Positions 25,174 through 26,307 of a stretch of DNA of 26,307 nt are shown here, in pieces. Numbering within the stretch: the first letter of the stretch is position 1; each line of letters opens with the position of its first letter. Below the pieces are notes generated by a model. It was not told the DNA's origin. It worked only from the letters and a program-made list of their open reading frames with translations, and ran no database searches. The DNA lies in IMG/VR virus record IMGVR_UViG_3300000116_000096, positions 1 to 26,307 of that record, one strand, 5' to 3'. This DNA is from a virus. The translations under genes and the position numbers were made by a program.

Positions 25174-26292
25174 TTATTCTCCTCCTCCACCTGGAATAGG
25201 AACTGGTTCGGGGTTAGTTCTGAACTGAACATTATCTTTAATTGACTGGTATCCCGTCTCGAAAGGTCCTACAGGTTCTTCGGGAGGATTTTCCATACTA
25301 CCCAAAGCCATAATAGAATCCCACCCAGGGAGGTCACCAGTAACTGAAGGGTCTCCCCAACGCTGTCCATGGACAGCGCGGAATTCCTCAAGGCTTAAAG
25401 ATACTTTCATCCTCTGACTAAACAAGGACTTAGGGTCATACCCTGCATCCTCTATAGGCTGAATCCGGTAGTCGGTTACAATACAAGGTACGAAATTATA
25501 CATAGTACCCCATTTTAACTCAACGATGGGAGGACCTTTGACGGGCATAGACCTAGTTCCTATTACAGAACTACGAATATGATTAAGAGCATACTGTAAC
25601 AAGCCAAATATTTCCTGGTATCCTTTGGTAACAAACATCGTGTATACCAAACCCACATTAAACTGTGCATCCACTTTCCCGGGAATAGGACCGTAAGGAC
25701 CTTCCGACCCGTCCGCCGCTCTCTCATGCATCTGCTTAATAGCCTCTTCCATAGCATTGTAATTACCATGGGAGTTATTGGCAAGTCCAACGTCCTTGGA
25801 AACCACATCCCGCACATACTTCTTAATACTTGTCATTTCGTACTGAGCGAAGTCCCGTTCCTCCCCTGTAAACATTTGAAGAAGGAGACTAGTAGGACAC
25901 ATCATAGCCATGTGATAGATGCTGTAATGAACATCGACTTTAAACTTACGAGCCTCGCTTCCGGTGTATAGCCGTACAGGCTCATTACGGAGAAAGACGT
26001 CAGTAGCAGCGTATTTTGCGCGTCTACTTTCGACAATCAAGGGGTTTTCATAAAAGGGAAGCCATCTTACTGCAGGGCTTTTGCTGTGTTGGTCAGGTAT
26101 ATCAAAGAAGTTTCCTGCACCCGCTACACCATAAGCATAATTAAACCTAAGCCCACCACGACTCTCAATAGCTTGGTTTACCTGAAACTTTCGGGTAGGA
26201 CCAAGTTGGTCGTTAAGCTTAGAAATGTTCTTCGTACCTACATTGGTTAAAGTACCCCGTTCGTTTTCGTTAGTTAAATTAAAAAATACCAT
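25174..26292 (-). CDS. Tail-tube-initiator-like baseplate protein (372 aa)
   Basis: Probably caps the tail tube where it meets the baseplate hub. Around residues 265-315 it has the pattern PPIVELKWG, then CIVTDYRI, then QRMKVSLSLEEFR. This resembles the 'PPKV.F.WG ... G.V...... R..VSLT..E' core of tube-like baseplate proteins such as the N-terminal part of Afp7-type proteins; this is from memory of the family, not from a search. The N-terminal 250 residues are not recognised. The C-terminus is Pro/Gly-rich and ends in four glycines and a glutamate. The start is supported by GGAGGG about 9 nt upstream. The next gene codes for a LysM/gp53-like adaptor, which fits: in other contractile systems the tube-like and LysM domains sit in one chain. 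It is the first gene of the visible operon. Being a structural tail protein is fairly secure; the exact role is inference. Confidence 0.55.
   Translation of the reverse strand: MVFFNLTNENERGTLTNVGTKNISKLNDQLGPTRKFQVNQAIESRGGLRFNYAYGVAGAGNFFDIPDQHSKSPAVRWLPFYENPLIVESRRAKYAATDVFLRNEPVRLYTGSEARKFKVDVHYSIYHMAMMCPTSLLLQMFTGEERDFAQYEMTSIKKYVRDVVSKDVGLANNSHGNYNAMEEAIKQMHERAADGSEGPYGPIPGKVDAQFNVGLVYTMFVTKGYQEIFGLLQYALNHIRSSVIGTRSMPVKGPPIVELKWGTMYNFVPCIVTDYRIQPIEDAGYDPKSLFSQRMKVSLSLEEFRAVHGQRWGDPSVTGDLPGWDSIMALGSMENPPEEPVGPFETGYQSIKDNVQFRTNPEPVPIPGGGGE
25179..25188 (-). promoter_or_regulatory. Shine-Dalgarno for the LysM/gp53-like gene
   Basis: The minus strand reads GGAGGAGGAG, ending 7 nt before ATG at 25171. 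It lies inside the codons for the glycine run and glutamate at the C-terminus of the upstream protein, so one sequence serves as both coding and ribosome-binding DNA. Confidence 0.75.
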
Positions 26293-26301
26293 AATAAATT
26301 A

Positions 26302-26307
26302 CCCTCC
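26302..26307 (-). promoter_or_regulatory. Shine-Dalgarno for the 372-aa gene
   Basis: The minus strand reads GGAGGG, then 9 nt, then ATG at 26292. It is one of only three convincing purine-rich ribosome binding sites in the window and it fixes the start of the first gene. It touches the window edge, so it may extend further. Confidence 0.7.

Noticed and set aside
1-26307. Promoters, terminators, tRNA genes, CRISPR arrays, insertion sequences or phage ends
   Set aside because: Gaps between genes are 9 nt or less. I found no hairpin followed by a T-run at a gene end, no cloverleaf-like stretch, no spaced repeats and no transposase-like protein.
1-26307. A contractile injection system or tailocin in place of a phage
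   Set aside because: Not excluded by the baseplate genes alone, but the very large beta-rich fibre proteins and the tight one-strand packing fit a phage genome better, and no AAA+ ATPase typical of Afp/PVC clusters is present in the window.

Overview
The window is a stretch of a tailed bacteriophage (or prophage) genome that encodes the distal part of a contractile tail: the tail-tube end, baseplate hub, central spike, baseplate wedge and host-adhesion proteins. Evidence for a contractile (myovirus-type) particle is a clear T4 gp25-like wedge protein, a baseplate-J/gp6-like protein, a gpI-like wedge protein, a gp53/LysM-like adaptor, and a gp5/gpV-like spike with a C-terminal HxH tip. The DNA looks modestly AT-rich by eye and is gene-packed. 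The host cannot be named from the sequence; the style of the large structural proteins resembles marine myoviruses, but that is an impression only.

Layout: all eleven genes lie on the minus strand and read from right (26292) to left (1), so the window is written here in transcription order. The order is 372-aa tube-initiator-like protein, 99-aa LysM/gp53-like adaptor, 1385-aa hub, 364-aa spike, 365-aa unknown protein, 1054-aa protein with a C-terminal LamG-like domain, 136-aa gp25-like protein, 539-aa gp6/J-like protein, 1617-aa gpI/gp7-like protein, 1500-aa and 208-aa adhesion proteins, and a protein of at least 1116 aa with beta-helix rungs that runs off the left edge. No gap exceeds 9 nt. 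Four junctions are TAATG overlaps and all eleven visible stops are TAA. No promoter, terminator, tRNA, mobile element or CRISPR was seen; transcription must start outside the right edge.

How the parts work together: the tube-initiator-like and LysM-like proteins should cap the tube on the hub; the hub carries the needle-like spike; gp25, the gp6-like and the gpI-like proteins form the wedges that join sheath to baseplate; the C-terminal half of the gpI-like protein and the following genes probably form the peripheral fibres or spikes that contact the cell. The tube, sheath and tape-measure genes would be expected just to the right, and more fibre genes to the left.

Most unusual are the sizes and architecture: a hub enlarged by about 1000 residues, a LamG-like domain in the baseplate cluster, and a 1500-aa protein whose two ends resemble the two ends of the neighbouring 208-aa protein, as if a minimal domain had been opened by a large insertion of beta-sandwich modules.
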